From Xanthomonas sp. DAR 34887 (GTDB lineage: Bacteria > Pseudomonadota > Gammaproteobacteria > Xanthomonadales > Xanthomonadaceae): a DNA stretch of 64,000 nt. The DNA is taken from NCBI RefSeq assembly GCF_041245805.1, contig NZ_CP162490.1, positions 2,705,001-2,769,000 on the forward strand, given 5' to 3'. Below the pieces are notes generated by a model that was given only the letters and a program-made list of their open reading frames with translations, ran no database searches and was not told the origin of the DNA. Of this stretch, positions 6,375 to 15,916 are shown piece by piece (the stretch's first letter is position 1; each line of letters starts with the position of its first letter). Both the position numbers and the translations under genes were made by a program.

Positions 6375-9326
6375 GTGCCGAACAGCCACCCGCCGCCGTC
6401 GCCCTCCCCGTCGCGCGGCATCGCATGGCGGCTCGCCGCGCTGTTCGCGCTGTGCGCCTGGATCGGCGCCGCCGCGGCGCAGGAATACGGTTTCCGCGAC
6501 TATGCGCAGGCCGACGGCCTGCAGGGCCTGAGCATCAACTGCCTGTACGCCGACCGGCACGGCGTGGTCTGGGCCTGCACCGAGCTGGGCCTGCACCGCT
6601 ACGAGCGCGAACGCTTCGAACAGGTCGGCAAGGACGCCGGCGTCGGCAGCCCGCTGGTCTATGCGATCGCCGAGGATCGCCGGCAACGCATGTGGGTCGG
6701 CGCGTCCAATGCGCTGTACGTCGGCGACGGTCGCCGCTTCGCCACCGTACCCGGCGCCGACGGGCGACGCCTGCCGATCGACCAGGGGCAATCGCTGGCG
6801 ACGTTCGGCGATGCGATCGTCGCGCTCAACGGCAAGCAGCCGCTGCGGATCTCCGACAGCGCCGCCGGCGGCTGGCAGGTCGCACCGCTGCGCAGCGCCG
6901 ACGGTGCGCCACTGGCCGATGTCTCCAGCGTCACCGCGATCGGCGAGGCGCTGTGGCTGGGCTGCGGCCATCAGCTGTGCCGGCTGGATGCGCAGGGCCG
7001 CCTGCAGCGGTTCGGCCGCGCCGACGGCGTTCCCGAGGACACCTGGCTGGCGCTGCTGCGCGACCGCGAGGGCACGCTGTGGGCGCGCGGCGTCCACCAC
7101 GTGCTGGCCTGGCCGGCCGGCGCGGCGGGTTTCGGCGAACGTCCGCCGCCGCCCGGCAGCGGCCTGTCGACGATGGCGGTGGGCATCAACTTGGTCGAGG
7201 ATGCCGCCGGCCGGATACTGACCCGCAGCGACACCGGCCTGCTGCGCTGGGAAGGCGGGCATTGGCGCGCGTTCGAGCGCGCGCAGGGGCTGGGTGCGCT
7301 GGCGGCCAACATTTCGCCGATGCTCAGCGATCGCCAGGGGCGTCTGTGGATGGGTACCCGCGGCCGCGGCGTGCAGCGCTGGCTGGGCTATGGGCTGATC
7401 CAGCACTGGGAAGAACCGCAGGGATTGGCGATCGGACCGACCTGGGCGATCCTGCGCAGCCGCGGCGACGGCCGGCTATACGTCGGCAGCGAAATGGGTG
7501 CCAACGTGCTCGATCCCGACAGCGGCCGCATGCGCCCGCTGACCGACGGCGACGGACAGGCGCTGCGGCAGTCGGTGCAGTTGGTCGATGCCGCCGACGG
7601 CAGCCTGTGGCTGGGCCAGTCGTCCGGGCGCGTGTTGCAGCTGGATCGCGGCAGCGGCCGCATGCTGGAGCGGGCCAAGGTGCCATCGGCGCTGAAGTGG
7701 ATGTTCTTCGACGATGCCGGCACCCTGTGGATCCTGACCAGCCGCGGCCTGTTCCTGCTGCCGGCGGGCGAACGCAACGCACAGCCGGCGCGCGAGGTGC
7801 CGCGCGACCAGTTCGTCGGCGGCGGCTACGATGCGCACCACCGTCTGTGGCTGGTCGGCCAGAACGGCCTGTACCTGCGCCAGGCGCAGGGCTGGCAGCC
7901 GATCCGCCTGCGCGGCACGGGACTGCCGGACGCGGAGCTGGACAAGTTCAGCATCGGCGCCAGCGACGACGTGTGGCTGTCCTTCGGCGATGTCGGGGTC
8001 TGGCGCGGGCGCTTCGAACCGTGCAGCGCCAGCGTATCGCTGCGCAAGGTGGACGACCCGCTGCTGGCGCGGATCGTGCCTTACGTGCTGCGCCAGGACC
8101 GGCAACGGCGGGTGTGGGTCGGCAGCAGCCAGGGTCTGGACCTGTGGTCGGGCGAGCGCTGGATCCGGGTCACCCAGGCCGAGGGCCTGCTGTGGGACGA
8201 CACCTCCGAATCGGCGTTCTTCGAGGACACCGACGGCTCGGTGTGGATCGGCAACAGCAAGGGCGTCAGCCAGATCCTGGACCCGGCGCGGCTGTTCGCC
8301 GCGCGGCCGCTGCGCCTGCAGTTGCTGCGCGCCAGCCGCGCCGGCAAACCGGTCGTCGCCGGCGCGCAGTTGCCGTGGTCGCAGCAGCCGATCGACATCG
8401 CCTTCTCGGTGCCCGGCGCGGTCGGCGGCAGCGACAGCATCGGCTTCCGCTACCGCCTCGAAGGCTTGCAGGAGCAATGGGCCAGCACCCAGCAGGCGCA
8501 CCTGACCTACACCCTGCTCTCGCCCGGCCGTTACGCGCTGGAGGTGCAGGCGCTGGACGAACGCCAGCGCGCGCGCAGCAACGTGGTGCGCCTGGAGTTC
8601 ACCATCCTGCCGCCCTGGTGGCGCAGCCCGCTGGCGTGGATGGCGTACCTGCTGGCGGCGGCGTTGCTGCTGACCGTGGTGTGGCGCTGGCGGGTGAAAC
8701 AGTTGCTGGTGCGCGAGCGCACCCTGGCGCGGCTGGTCGCCGAGCGGACCCAGGAACTGGAGCACGACAAGCGCGAACTGGAGCAGGCGCGCGCCGCGCT
8801 GGCGCTGAAATCGGTACGCGACGACCTCACCGGCCTGCTCAACCGCGTCGGCATCCTCGACGCGCTGGCGGTGCAGATCCAGCGCTGCCGGAACGACGGC
8901 AGCCCGTTGGCGGTGGCGATGATCGATCTGGACCACTTCAAGCAGATCAACGACCAGCACGGCCATCTGATCGGCGACGCGGTGCTGGCGCGGGTCGGGC
9001 GGCGCATGACCGCGAACCTGCGCGGTGCCGACCAGATCGGCCGCTACGGCGGCGAGGAACTGCTGGCGGTGCTGCCGGGCCTGGCGCCGCCGGCGCAGAA
9101 CCCGCTGCGCGCCCTGCACCAGGTGATCGCCGCCACCCCGTTCCTCACCGACGCCGGTCTGCTCGAGGTCACCGCCTCGATCGGCGTGGCCTGGTATCGC
9201 GACGGCGAGTCGGTGCAGCAGTTGCTCAGCCGCGCCGACGACGCCCTGTACCGGGCCAAGCATGGCGGCCGCAACCGGATCGAGCTGCATCTGGACCCGG
9301 CGCTGGGCGCCAGCGTGCCGCGCTGA
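6375..9326 (+). CDS. Periplasmic beta-propeller / Y_Y_Y sensor diguanylate cyclase (first copy)
   Basis: Predicted membrane-bound diguanylate cyclase (983 aa) making c-di-GMP from GTP in response to an unknown periplasmic signal. A signal peptide or anchor covers residues about 14-36 and ends in AAAAQ. A long two-component-regulator propeller region follows (about 40-680), with repeated blades such as VWACTELGLHRY, LWMGTRGRGVQRW and VWVGSSQGLDLW. A Y_Y_Y domain comes next (about 690-755), a membrane helix (about 755-777), a short coiled coil (ELEHDKRELEQAR) and a GGDEF domain (about 810-975). The active-site loop is GGEEL (892-896), a functional-type variant. The inhibitory-site RxxD is present as RGAD (883-886). 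GTG start by absence of a better in-frame codon. It is paralogous to the next gene and is probably FliA-dependent. Confidence 0.93.
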   Translation: MPNSHPPPSPSPSRGIAWRLAALFALCAWIGAAAAQEYGFRDYAQADGLQGLSINCLYADRHGVVWACTELGLHRYERERFEQVGKDAGVGSPLVYAIAEDRRQRMWVGASNALYVGDGRRFATVPGADGRRLPIDQGQSLATFGDAIVALNGKQPLRISDSAAGGWQVAPLRSADGAPLADVSSVTAIGEALWLGCGHQLCRLDAQGRLQRFGRADGVPEDTWLALLRDREGTLWARGVHHVLAWPAGAAGFGERPPPPGSGLSTMAVGINLVEDAAGRILTRSDTGLLRWEGGHWRAFERAQGLGALAANISPMLSDRQGRLWMGTRGRGVQRWLGYGLIQHWEEPQGLAIGPTWAILRSRGDGRLYVGSEMGANVLDPDSGRMRPLTDGDGQALRQSVQLVDAADGSLWLGQSSGRVLQLDRGSGRMLERAKVPSALKWMFFDDAGTLWILTSRGLFLLPAGERNAQPAREVPRDQFVGGGYDAHHRLWLVGQNGLYLRQAQGWQPIRLRGTGLPDAELDKFSIGASDDVWLSFGDVGVWRGRFEPCSASVSLRKVDDPLLARIVPYVLRQDRQRRVWVGSSQGLDLWSGERWIRVTQAEGLLWDDTSESAFFEDTDGSVWIGNSKGVSQILDPARLFAARPLRLQLLRASRAGKPVVAGAQLPWSQQPIDIAFSVPGAVGGSDSIGFRYRLEGLQEQWASTQQAHLTYTLLSPGRYALEVQALDERQRARSNVVRLEFTILPPWWRSPLAWMAYLLAAALLLTVVWRWRVKQLLVRERTLARLVAERTQELEHDKRELEQARAALALKSVRDDLTGLLNRVGILDALAVQIQRCRNDGSPLAVAMIDLDHFKQINDQHGHLIGDAVLARVGRRMTANLRGADQIGRYGGEELLAVLPGLAPPAQNPLRALHQVIAATPFLTDAGLLEVTASIGVAWYRDGESVQQLLSRADDALYRAKHGGRNRIELHLDPALGASVPR

Positions 9327-9337
9327 GCGGCGCCGGC

Positions 9338-9365
9338 TCAAGCCCGGCCGCGGCGCGGCCGATAC
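9338..9365 (+). promoter_or_regulatory. Possible sigma-28 promoter of the second propeller cyclase
   Basis: TCAAGCCC-N12-GCCGATAC starts 12 bases after the first cyclase gene. The -35 octet is identical to that at 6279 and the -10 core GCCGATA is intact, but the spacer is 12 rather than 11 bases, so strength is uncertain. Confidence 0.55.
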
Positions 9366-9495
9366 TGCGTAGTGTCACGCGCTGCGCGCGTGCCGCGATG
9401 CCCGCGTGCCGCGCACGGCGCGATCCTGGTCAGCCTCCTTACTTCTTCCAGCCCGGTGACGCACGCGATGTCGGATTCCTTGCCAGCCCACGCTT

Positions 9496-12432
9496 ATGAC
9501 GGCTGCAGCGCCAGCGGCGGCTGAAGGTCGCGGCACGGGCGCACGCCGGCCCGGCCTGCCGATCCTGCAGGCGTTGCTGCTGTGGCTGGCCATGGGGCTG
9601 TTCCTGGGCGGCGGCGTGCACGCGCAATCGATCCCGTTGCGCCGCTATGCCCACGACCAGGGTCTGCTCGGCCTGGCCGGCACCTGCCTGCTGCAGACCA
9701 GCAACGGCAGCCTGTGGGTCTGCACCGAAAGCGGGCTGTACCGCTTCAATGGCCACCGCTTCGAACAGGTCGCGCTGCAAGGCCAGCGCGGCCATTTCAT
9801 CAGCGCCGCGAGCGAGGACGCCCAGCACCGCTTGTGGGTGGCCACCTTCGACGCGCTCTATGTCGACGACGGCACCCGGTTGCGCCAGCTGAGCGCGCAG
9901 GAGACCGGACCGCTGCAAAAGAACAAGCTGCGCCTGTACAACGCGTCCTGGGGCATGGTCGTGCTCAACGGCCAGCAGGCGCTGCGCGCCGTGGCCGGCA
10001 GCGACGGGCGCTGGCAGCTGCGCCCGCTGTTCGACGCGGCGACCCTGGCGCGGCTGCCGCAGCTCGGCAAGCTCGCTGCGGCGCAGGGCGAAGGCGACAA
10101 CCTGTGGCTGGGCTGCGACCAGGAGCTGTGCCGGGCCGCCGCCGATGGGTCGGTGACGGTCTACGGCCAGGCGCAAGGCCTGCCACCGGATCGCTGGCGG
10201 CATGTCGTGCGCGACCGCGACGGCGCGCTTTGGCTGCGCGGCGACCACCACGTGATGCAGCTGCCGGCCGCGGCCGAACGTTTCGTCGCGCGGCCGCCGC
10301 CCGGCGACGGCCAGCGCCAGGTGGTCGGCCAGGCGCAGATCCTGCTCGATCCGCAGGGACGCGTGCTGATCCGCACCGCTCAGGGCCTGGCGCGCTGGGA
10401 ACACGACCACTGGCGCCAGTTCGACCGCAGCAACGGCCTGCCCGACGGTGGCATCGTGGTGCTGCTGTTCGATCGCGCCGGCGACCTGTGGATGACGGTG
10501 GACGGCGAAGGCGTGGTGCGTTGGACCGGCTACGGCTGGATCGAGAACTGGGACGTCTCGCAAGGCATGAGCAGCGCGCCGACCTGGAGCATCCTGCGCC
10601 ACGGCGATGGCGCGCTGCTGCTCGGCAACGAAGCCGGCATCAACCGCCAACGCCGTCCCGACCAGCGTTTCCAGCCCTGGCTGGCGGGCGCCGGGCGGCA
10701 GATGGTCGGCCTGCAGAGCGCTCCGGACGGATCGCTGTGGAGCATCGGCTCGCTGGGCGAGTTACAGCACCACGACCGCCTGGGCCGTTTGCTGCGCACC
10801 TACCCGCGGTTGCCCAGCACGGCCAAGCGGATGTTGCTGGACGCTTCGGGGCGGATCTGGATCATCACGGCCGACGGCGTGTTCCTGCTGGCACGGCCGC
10901 AGTCCGACGATGTGCCGCAACGCGTCCAGGCGCTGCCCGGCGGCGACTATTCGGACATCCAGCAACGCCGCGACGGCAGCCTGTGGCTGAGCGGCGCACC
11001 CGGCGTGTTCCGCCTGCGCGGCGATGCCTGGACCCCGATCCGGCTGCAAGTGGTCGGCGAGCCGACGCAACCGTGGGTCAGCAAACTGTTGATCCAGGAA
11101 GACGGCCAGGTCTGGGCCTCGCTGTACAAACCGGGCGTGTGGCGGGGCCGGCTCGACGGCGACACCCTGCAGTTGCGGCCCAGCACCCGTGCCGAACAAC
11201 GCGAACTGTACATCTACCTGATCCGGCGCACCCGCAACGGCTGGATCTGGATCGGCCACAACCAGGGCATTGACGTCTACGACGGCCGCCGCTGGTCGCG
11301 CCTGACCCAATCGCAGGGGCTGCTGTGGGAGGACATCTCCGAATCGGCGTTCTTCGAGGACAACGACGGTTCGGTATGGATCGGCACCAGCAAGGGCGTC
11401 AGCCATCTCCTGGCCCCGCAACGGCTGTTCCCGGCCAACGCGCCGCGGGTGACGCTGAGCGAATTCAGCCGCGGCGGCCATCCGATCGTGGCCGGCGTGC
11501 GCCTGCCCTGGAACGAGGAACCGTTGCACATCGAGGCCGGATCGCCGGACCTGTACGACGACCGCAACCGGGTTTCGCTGCGCTACCGCTTCGAGGGCGC
11601 GCATACCCGCTGGATCTACACCCCCAACTTCGAGATCGAGCATCCGCCGCTGGCGCCGGGCGACTACACGTTGGAACTGCAGCTGCTCGACGCCTACCGG
11701 CACAGCGCCTCGGCGCCGGTGCGGGTCGCGTTTTCGGTGGCGCCGGTGTGGTGGCGCAGCCAGACCATGCTGGCGCTGTACGTGTTGCTCGGTGGCGGCG
11801 CGGCGATCGCCGCGCTGCATTGGCGCGAGCGCCGCCTGCGCCAGCACCAGCGCGAACTGGCCGACCTGGTCGCGCTGCGCACCCAGGAACTGGAACACGA
11901 CAAGCGCGAACTGGAGATGGCCCGGGCCGCGCTGGCGGTGAAGGCCTCGCACGATTCCCTGACCGGCCTGCTCAACCGCGCCGGCATCCTCGACGCGCTG
12001 GCCGCGCAGATGCAGGCCTGCCAGGCCGAGCGCCAGCCGCTGGCGGTGGCGATGATCGATCTGGACCACTTCAAGCGCATCAACGACGAGCATGGGCACC
12101 TGATCGGCGACGCGGTGCTGATCGAGGTGGCGCGGCGCCTGAACGCCAATCTGCGCGACTCGGACCTGATCGGCCGCTACGGCGGCGAGGAACTGCTCGG
12201 CGTGCTGCCGGGGCTGCCGGCCACCTCCGACGAGCGGCTGCAGAAGCTGCGCCTGGCCATCGCCGGCGATCCGCTGTGCATCGGCGAGCAATGCCTGGCG
12301 GTCTCCGCCTCGATCGGCGTGGCCTGGCATGTCCCCGGCGAGAGCCTGCAGCAGTTGCTGGCGCGGGCCGACCAGGCCCTGTACCGCGCCAAGCATCTGG
12401 GCCGCAACCGGGTCGAACTGCAGCGCGACTAG
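9496..12432 (+). CDS. Periplasmic beta-propeller / Y_Y_Y sensor diguanylate cyclase (second copy)
   Basis: Paralogue of the preceding gene (978 aa) with the same layout. It has a hydrophobic N-terminus (about residues 15-36, ending near VHAQS), propeller blades (about 37-685, for example LWVCTESGLYRF and IWIGHNQGIDVYDGRRW), a Y_Y_Y domain (about 695-755), a membrane helix (about 757-780), the ELEHDKRELEMAR coiled coil and a GGDEF domain. GGEEL is at 896-900 and the inhibitory RxxD is RDSD (887-890). Both paralogues share the blade AFFEDxDGSVWIGxSKGVS. Blades differ more than the cyclase halves, suggesting different ligands feeding one output. The ATG at 9496 is the first in-frame start consistent with an N-terminal export signal. 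Confidence 0.92.
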   Translation: MTAAAPAAAEGRGTGARRPGLPILQALLLWLAMGLFLGGGVHAQSIPLRRYAHDQGLLGLAGTCLLQTSNGSLWVCTESGLYRFNGHRFEQVALQGQRGHFISAASEDAQHRLWVATFDALYVDDGTRLRQLSAQETGPLQKNKLRLYNASWGMVVLNGQQALRAVAGSDGRWQLRPLFDAATLARLPQLGKLAAAQGEGDNLWLGCDQELCRAAADGSVTVYGQAQGLPPDRWRHVVRDRDGALWLRGDHHVMQLPAAAERFVARPPPGDGQRQVVGQAQILLDPQGRVLIRTAQGLARWEHDHWRQFDRSNGLPDGGIVVLLFDRAGDLWMTVDGEGVVRWTGYGWIENWDVSQGMSSAPTWSILRHGDGALLLGNEAGINRQRRPDQRFQPWLAGAGRQMVGLQSAPDGSLWSIGSLGELQHHDRLGRLLRTYPRLPSTAKRMLLDASGRIWIITADGVFLLARPQSDDVPQRVQALPGGDYSDIQQRRDGSLWLSGAPGVFRLRGDAWTPIRLQVVGEPTQPWVSKLLIQEDGQVWASLYKPGVWRGRLDGDTLQLRPSTRAEQRELYIYLIRRTRNGWIWIGHNQGIDVYDGRRWSRLTQSQGLLWEDISESAFFEDNDGSVWIGTSKGVSHLLAPQRLFPANAPRVTLSEFSRGGHPIVAGVRLPWNEEPLHIEAGSPDLYDDRNRVSLRYRFEGAHTRWIYTPNFEIEHPPLAPGDYTLELQLLDAYRHSASAPVRVAFSVAPVWWRSQTMLALYVLLGGGAAIAALHWRERRLRQHQRELADLVALRTQELEHDKRELEMARAALAVKASHDSLTGLLNRAGILDALAAQMQACQAERQPLAVAMIDLDHFKRINDEHGHLIGDAVLIEVARRLNANLRDSDLIGRYGGEELLGVLPGLPATSDERLQKLRLAIAGDPLCIGEQCLAVSASIGVAWHVPGESLQQLLARADQALYRAKHLGRNRVELQRD

Positions 12433-12471
12433 CCGCCGGCACGGGGGGCCGGGCAACGGCCTGAAGGCGAA

Positions 12472-12488
12472 CGGTACGGTCCTTGCAA
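12472..12488 (+). promoter_or_regulatory. Sigma-54 (RpoN) promoter of the flhB operon
   Basis: CGGTACG-N4-TTGCAA keeps the invariant GG (12473-12474) and GC (12485-12486) at 10-base spacing and a perfect TTGCAA -12 half. It is 40 bases before flhB, so the flhBA-flhF-fleN-fliA unit has its own early promoter independent of the cyclases. Confidence 0.8.
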
Positions 12489-12528
12489 CGGGCTGGGTCG
12501 AATCCCCTGCCCGGCGCGCCGCACCGTC

Positions 12529-13659
12529 ATGTCCGAAAACGAAGAAGGCACCGAAAAAACCGAACAACCTACCGAAAAACGCCTGCGTGAGGCGCGCGAG
12601 CAGGGCAACATCCCGCATTCGCGCGAACTGGCGACGGCGGCGGTGTTCAGCGCCGGCATCTTCGCCCTGATGGGCATGTCCGGCTCGCTGGCGGCCGGCG
12701 CGGCGAACTGGATGAAGGGCGCGCTGCGCCCGGATCGGCGCCTGCACGACAACCCGGACGCGCTGTTCGGCCACTTCGGCGAGCTGCTGCTGGGGCTGCT
12801 GTGGGTGGCCCTGCCGCTGGTCGGCATCTGCGTGGCGGCGGGGTTCGTCGCGCCGCTGCTGATGGGCAGCCTGCGCTTCTCCGGCGCGGCGCTGATCCCC
12901 AAGTTCGACCGGCTCAACCCGATGGCCGGGCTGACCCGGCTGTACGGCCCGGAAAGCCTGGCCGAACTGTTCAAGTCGCTGCTGCGCATGGGCTTCGTCG
13001 GCGGCGCCGCGGCGCTGTGCATCTCCAACAACGTGGACGGCCTGCGCAGCCTGATGCGTCAGCCGCTGGAGACCGCCATCGGCGACGGCCTGGGCTTCAC
13101 CCTGCGCCTGCTGCTGTACACCGCCGGCGCGCTGGCGCTGCTGGCCGCGATCGACGCGCCGTACCAGAAGTGGAACTACACCCGCAAACTGAAGATGACC
13201 CGCGACGAAGTGCGCCGGGAAATGAAGGAGAGCGAAGGCAGCCCGGAGGTCAAGGGCCGCATCCGGCAAATGCAGATGCAGCTGTCGCAGCGGCGGATGA
13301 TGGAGGCGGTGCCCAGCGCCGACGTGGTGGTGGTCAACCCCACCCACTACGCGGTGGCGCTGAAGTACGAGAGCGGCCGCATGCGCGCCCCGACCGTGGT
13401 CGCCAAGGGCGTGGACGAACTGGCCTTCCGCATCCGCGAACTCGGCGAGCAGCACCGCGTCGCAGTGGTGTCTGCGCCACCTTTGGCACGCGCCTTGTAT
13501 CGGGAAGGGCAACTCGGCAAGGAAATTCCCGTGAGACTGTATTCGGCGGTGGCGCAGATCCTCTCCTACGTGTACCAACTGCGCGCCTGGCGCAGCGGGC
13601 CGATGCCGCCGTTGCCGCCGCTGGAGGTCGATGAATTCGGCCCGGGGAGCAAGCCATGA
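12529..13659 (+). CDS. flhB: Flagellar export switch protein FlhB
   Basis: Export-gate protein (376 aa) that autocleaves to switch substrates from hook to filament. The N-terminus has TEKTEQPTEKRLREAREQGN (residues about 6-25), the FlhB signature. Four membrane segments follow (about 33-55, 82-110, 140-165, 188-210), then a cytoplasmic domain with the autocleavage site NPTH at residues 270-273, inside VVVVNPTHYAVALKY. The C-terminal tail is Pro-rich. Its stop overlaps the flhA ATG (ATGA). Confidence 0.98.
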   Translation: MSENEEGTEKTEQPTEKRLREAREQGNIPHSRELATAAVFSAGIFALMGMSGSLAAGAANWMKGALRPDRRLHDNPDALFGHFGELLLGLLWVALPLVGICVAAGFVAPLLMGSLRFSGAALIPKFDRLNPMAGLTRLYGPESLAELFKSLLRMGFVGGAAALCISNNVDGLRSLMRQPLETAIGDGLGFTLRLLLYTAGALALLAAIDAPYQKWNYTRKLKMTRDEVRREMKESEGSPEVKGRIRQMQMQLSQRRMMEAVPSADVVVVNPTHYAVALKYESGRMRAPTVVAKGVDELAFRIRELGEQHRVAVVSAPPLARALYREGQLGKEIPVRLYSAVAQILSYVYQLRAWRSGPMPPLPPLEVDEFGPGSKP

Positions 13660-15740
13660 GCCAGCCCGCCGCGCAAATGAACACGCGCAAGATGATGGAC
13701 ATGATCAAGCACGGTCTCGGCGCGCCGCTGATCGTGATGGCGATGCTGGCGATGGTGGTGGTGCCGCTGGCCGCGCCGGTGCTGGACGCCCTGTTCACCT
13801 TCAACATCGCCATTTCGCTGATGGTGCTGCTGGCGGTGGTCTACGTGAAGCGGCCGCTGGAGTTCAGCATCTTCCCGATCGTGCTGCTGATGACCACGAT
13901 GCTGCGCCTGGCGCTGAACGTGGCCTCCACCCGCGTCATCCTGATCAACGGCCAGGACGGCCACGGCGCCGCCGGCAAGGTCATCGAGGCCTTCGGCCAG
14001 TTCGTGATCGGCGGCAACTACGCGGTCGGCATCGTGGTGTTCGCGATCCTGACCATCATCAACTTCGTGGTCATCACCAAGGGCGCCGGGCGCGTGTCGG
14101 AAGTGACCGCGCGCTTCATCCTCGACGCCATGCCCGGCAAGCAGATGGCGATCGACGCCGACCTCAACGCCGGCCTGCTGACCCGCGAGGAAGCCAAGGC
14201 CCGCCGCGAGGAAGTCCGCGAGGAAGCCGACTTCTACGGCTCGATGGACGGCGCCAGCAAGTTCATCCGCGGCGACGCCATCGCCGGCATCCTGATCCTG
14301 TTCATCAACCTGATCGGCGGCATGGCGGTCGGCGTCCTGCAGCACGGCATGCCGGTGGCGCAGGCCGCGTCCACCTATACGCTGCTGTCGATCGGCGACG
14401 GCCTGGTGGCGCAGCTGCCGGCGCTGCTGGTGTCCTCAGCGGTGGCGATGCTGGTCACCCGCGCCTCGCGCTCGCAGGACATGGGCGCCTCGATGATGGG
14501 CCAGGTGTTCGGCCAGCACAAAGCGCTGGCGGTGGCCGCGGCGATCCTGGGCCTGGTCGGCCTGGTCCCGGGCATGCCCAACGTCGCTTTCTTGACGCTG
14601 GCGCTGATCCTGGGCCTGCTGGCCTGGAAAATGTGGAAGCGCAGCCTGCTGCCGGAAGAAGCCAAGCCCGACCCGGCGCAACAGGCCGCCACGGCCGGCG
14701 CGCAGGCCAATGCCGAATTGGGCTGGGACGAATTGCGCCCGATCGACCCGCTGGGCCTGGAGGTCGGCTACCGCTTGATCCCGCTGGTGGACAAGACCCA
14801 GGGCGGCGAGCTGATGGCGCGGATCAAGGGCGTGCGCCGCAAACTGACCCAGGACATCGGTTTCCTGGTGCCGCCGGTGCATATCCGCGACAACCTGGAA
14901 CTGCCGGCCAATGCCTACCGCCTGCTGGTGCACGGCGTGCCGGTGGCCACCGCCGACATCCACCCCGACCGCGAACTGGCGCTGGACCCGGGCGGCGCGC
15001 TGGGCAAGATCGACGGCATCGCCGGCAAGGACCCCGCCTTCGGCCTGGACGCGATCTGGATCCAGCCGCACCAGCGCGCCCAGGCCGAGACCATGGGCTA
15101 CACCGTGGTCGATCCGGCCACGGTGATCGCCACCCACCTGTCGCACCTGATCCGCGAGCACGCCCCGGAACTGCTCGGCCATGAAGAGGTGCAGCAGCTG
15201 CTGGCCACGCTGGCCAAGAGCGCGCCGAAGCTGGTCGAGGACCTCACCCCGAAGGCGCTGCCGCTGTCGGTGGTGGTGCGCGTGCTGCAGAACCTGCTGA
15301 TCGAGAAGATCCCGGTGCGGCAGCTGCGCAAGATCGTCGAGGCGCTGGTCGAGCACGCTCCGCAGAGTCAGGAACCCGGCGCGTTGACCGCGGCGGTACG
15401 CAATGCGCTGGGCCGCTTCATCGTCCAGGAAATCGCCGGCATGGCCCCGGAACTGCCGGTGTTCACCCTGGCCCCGCAATTGGAACGTGTCTTGCAGGAC
15501 TCTACCCAAGGCAACGGTGCCGCGCTGGAACCCGGCCTGGCCGAGCGACTGCACCAGAGCCTGGCCGAGTGCGTCAGCAAGCAGGAAGCGCGCAACGAGC
15601 CGGCGGTGGTGCTGGTCCCGGCGCAAGTCCGCGCCGCGCTGGCCCGGTTGGTCCGCCACAGCGTCCCCGCGCTGTCGGTGCTGTCCTACAGCGAGGTGCC
15701 GGAAGACAAGCGGCTGAAGCTGGTCGGGACGATCAGCTGA
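13656..15740 (+). CDS. flhA: Flagellar export gate protein FlhA
   Basis: Largest export-gate protein (694 aa). Its N-terminal half has about eight membrane helices. It contains the conserved FHIPEP region, including RMSxxLxLALNVASTRVIL-type sequence near residue 85 and DADLNAGLLTREEAKARREE (about 168-187). The soluble C-terminal half (about 355-694) docks chaperone-filament complexes. Length is normal. It is translationally coupled to flhB. A 176-base gap with G/C-rich heptamer arrays separates it from flhF. Confidence 0.98.
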   Translation: MSQPAAQMNTRKMMDMIKHGLGAPLIVMAMLAMVVVPLAAPVLDALFTFNIAISLMVLLAVVYVKRPLEFSIFPIVLLMTTMLRLALNVASTRVILINGQDGHGAAGKVIEAFGQFVIGGNYAVGIVVFAILTIINFVVITKGAGRVSEVTARFILDAMPGKQMAIDADLNAGLLTREEAKARREEVREEADFYGSMDGASKFIRGDAIAGILILFINLIGGMAVGVLQHGMPVAQAASTYTLLSIGDGLVAQLPALLVSSAVAMLVTRASRSQDMGASMMGQVFGQHKALAVAAAILGLVGLVPGMPNVAFLTLALILGLLAWKMWKRSLLPEEAKPDPAQQAATAGAQANAELGWDELRPIDPLGLEVGYRLIPLVDKTQGGELMARIKGVRRKLTQDIGFLVPPVHIRDNLELPANAYRLLVHGVPVATADIHPDRELALDPGGALGKIDGIAGKDPAFGLDAIWIQPHQRAQAETMGYTVVDPATVIATHLSHLIREHAPELLGHEEVQQLLATLAKSAPKLVEDLTPKALPLSVVVRVLQNLLIEKIPVRQLRKIVEALVEHAPQSQEPGALTAAVRNALGRFIVQEIAGMAPELPVFTLAPQLERVLQDSTQGNGAALEPGLAERLHQSLAECVSKQEARNEPAVVLVPAQVRAALARLVRHSVPALSVLSYSEVPEDKRLKLVGTIS

Positions 15741-15746
15741 CAGGCA

Positions 15747-15907
15747 GGGATTGGTGATTTGGGATTCGGGATTTGCAACAGCGGACCCGGCGAGCGGAGA
15801 GAGACGGCAATGAAGCGATCGAAGACAAGCAGAGCAAGGCGACCGGATACCAGCCACGTAACGGCGGCATCCGCGACCAATCCCCAATCCCCACTCCCGA
15901 ATCCCGG
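15747..15907. repeat. Inverted G-rich heptamer arrays between flhA and flhF
   Basis: Left array at 15747-15774 is a degenerate run of GGGATT units on the + strand. The right array at 15877-15907 is the complementary C-rich form, with C4, C4, C3 and C3 runs separated by 3-4 base loops. The minus strand of the right array therefore fits a four-tract quadruplex motif. About 100 bases of unremarkable sequence lie between. No promoter of sigma-54 or sigma-28 type was found in this gap. The same architecture recurs between cheA and motC. Confidence 0.7.
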
Positions 15908-15916
15908 TTTCCACCC

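Noticed and set aside
15755..15785. Sigma-54 site before flhF
   Set aside because: GG and GC dinucleotides occur in the heptamer array but at 11 or 12 bases, not the required 10.
15773..15916. 48-codon N-terminal extension of FlhF
   Set aside because: It is translated from the heptamer repeat gap, and MKIKRF at 15917 is the standard FlhF start.
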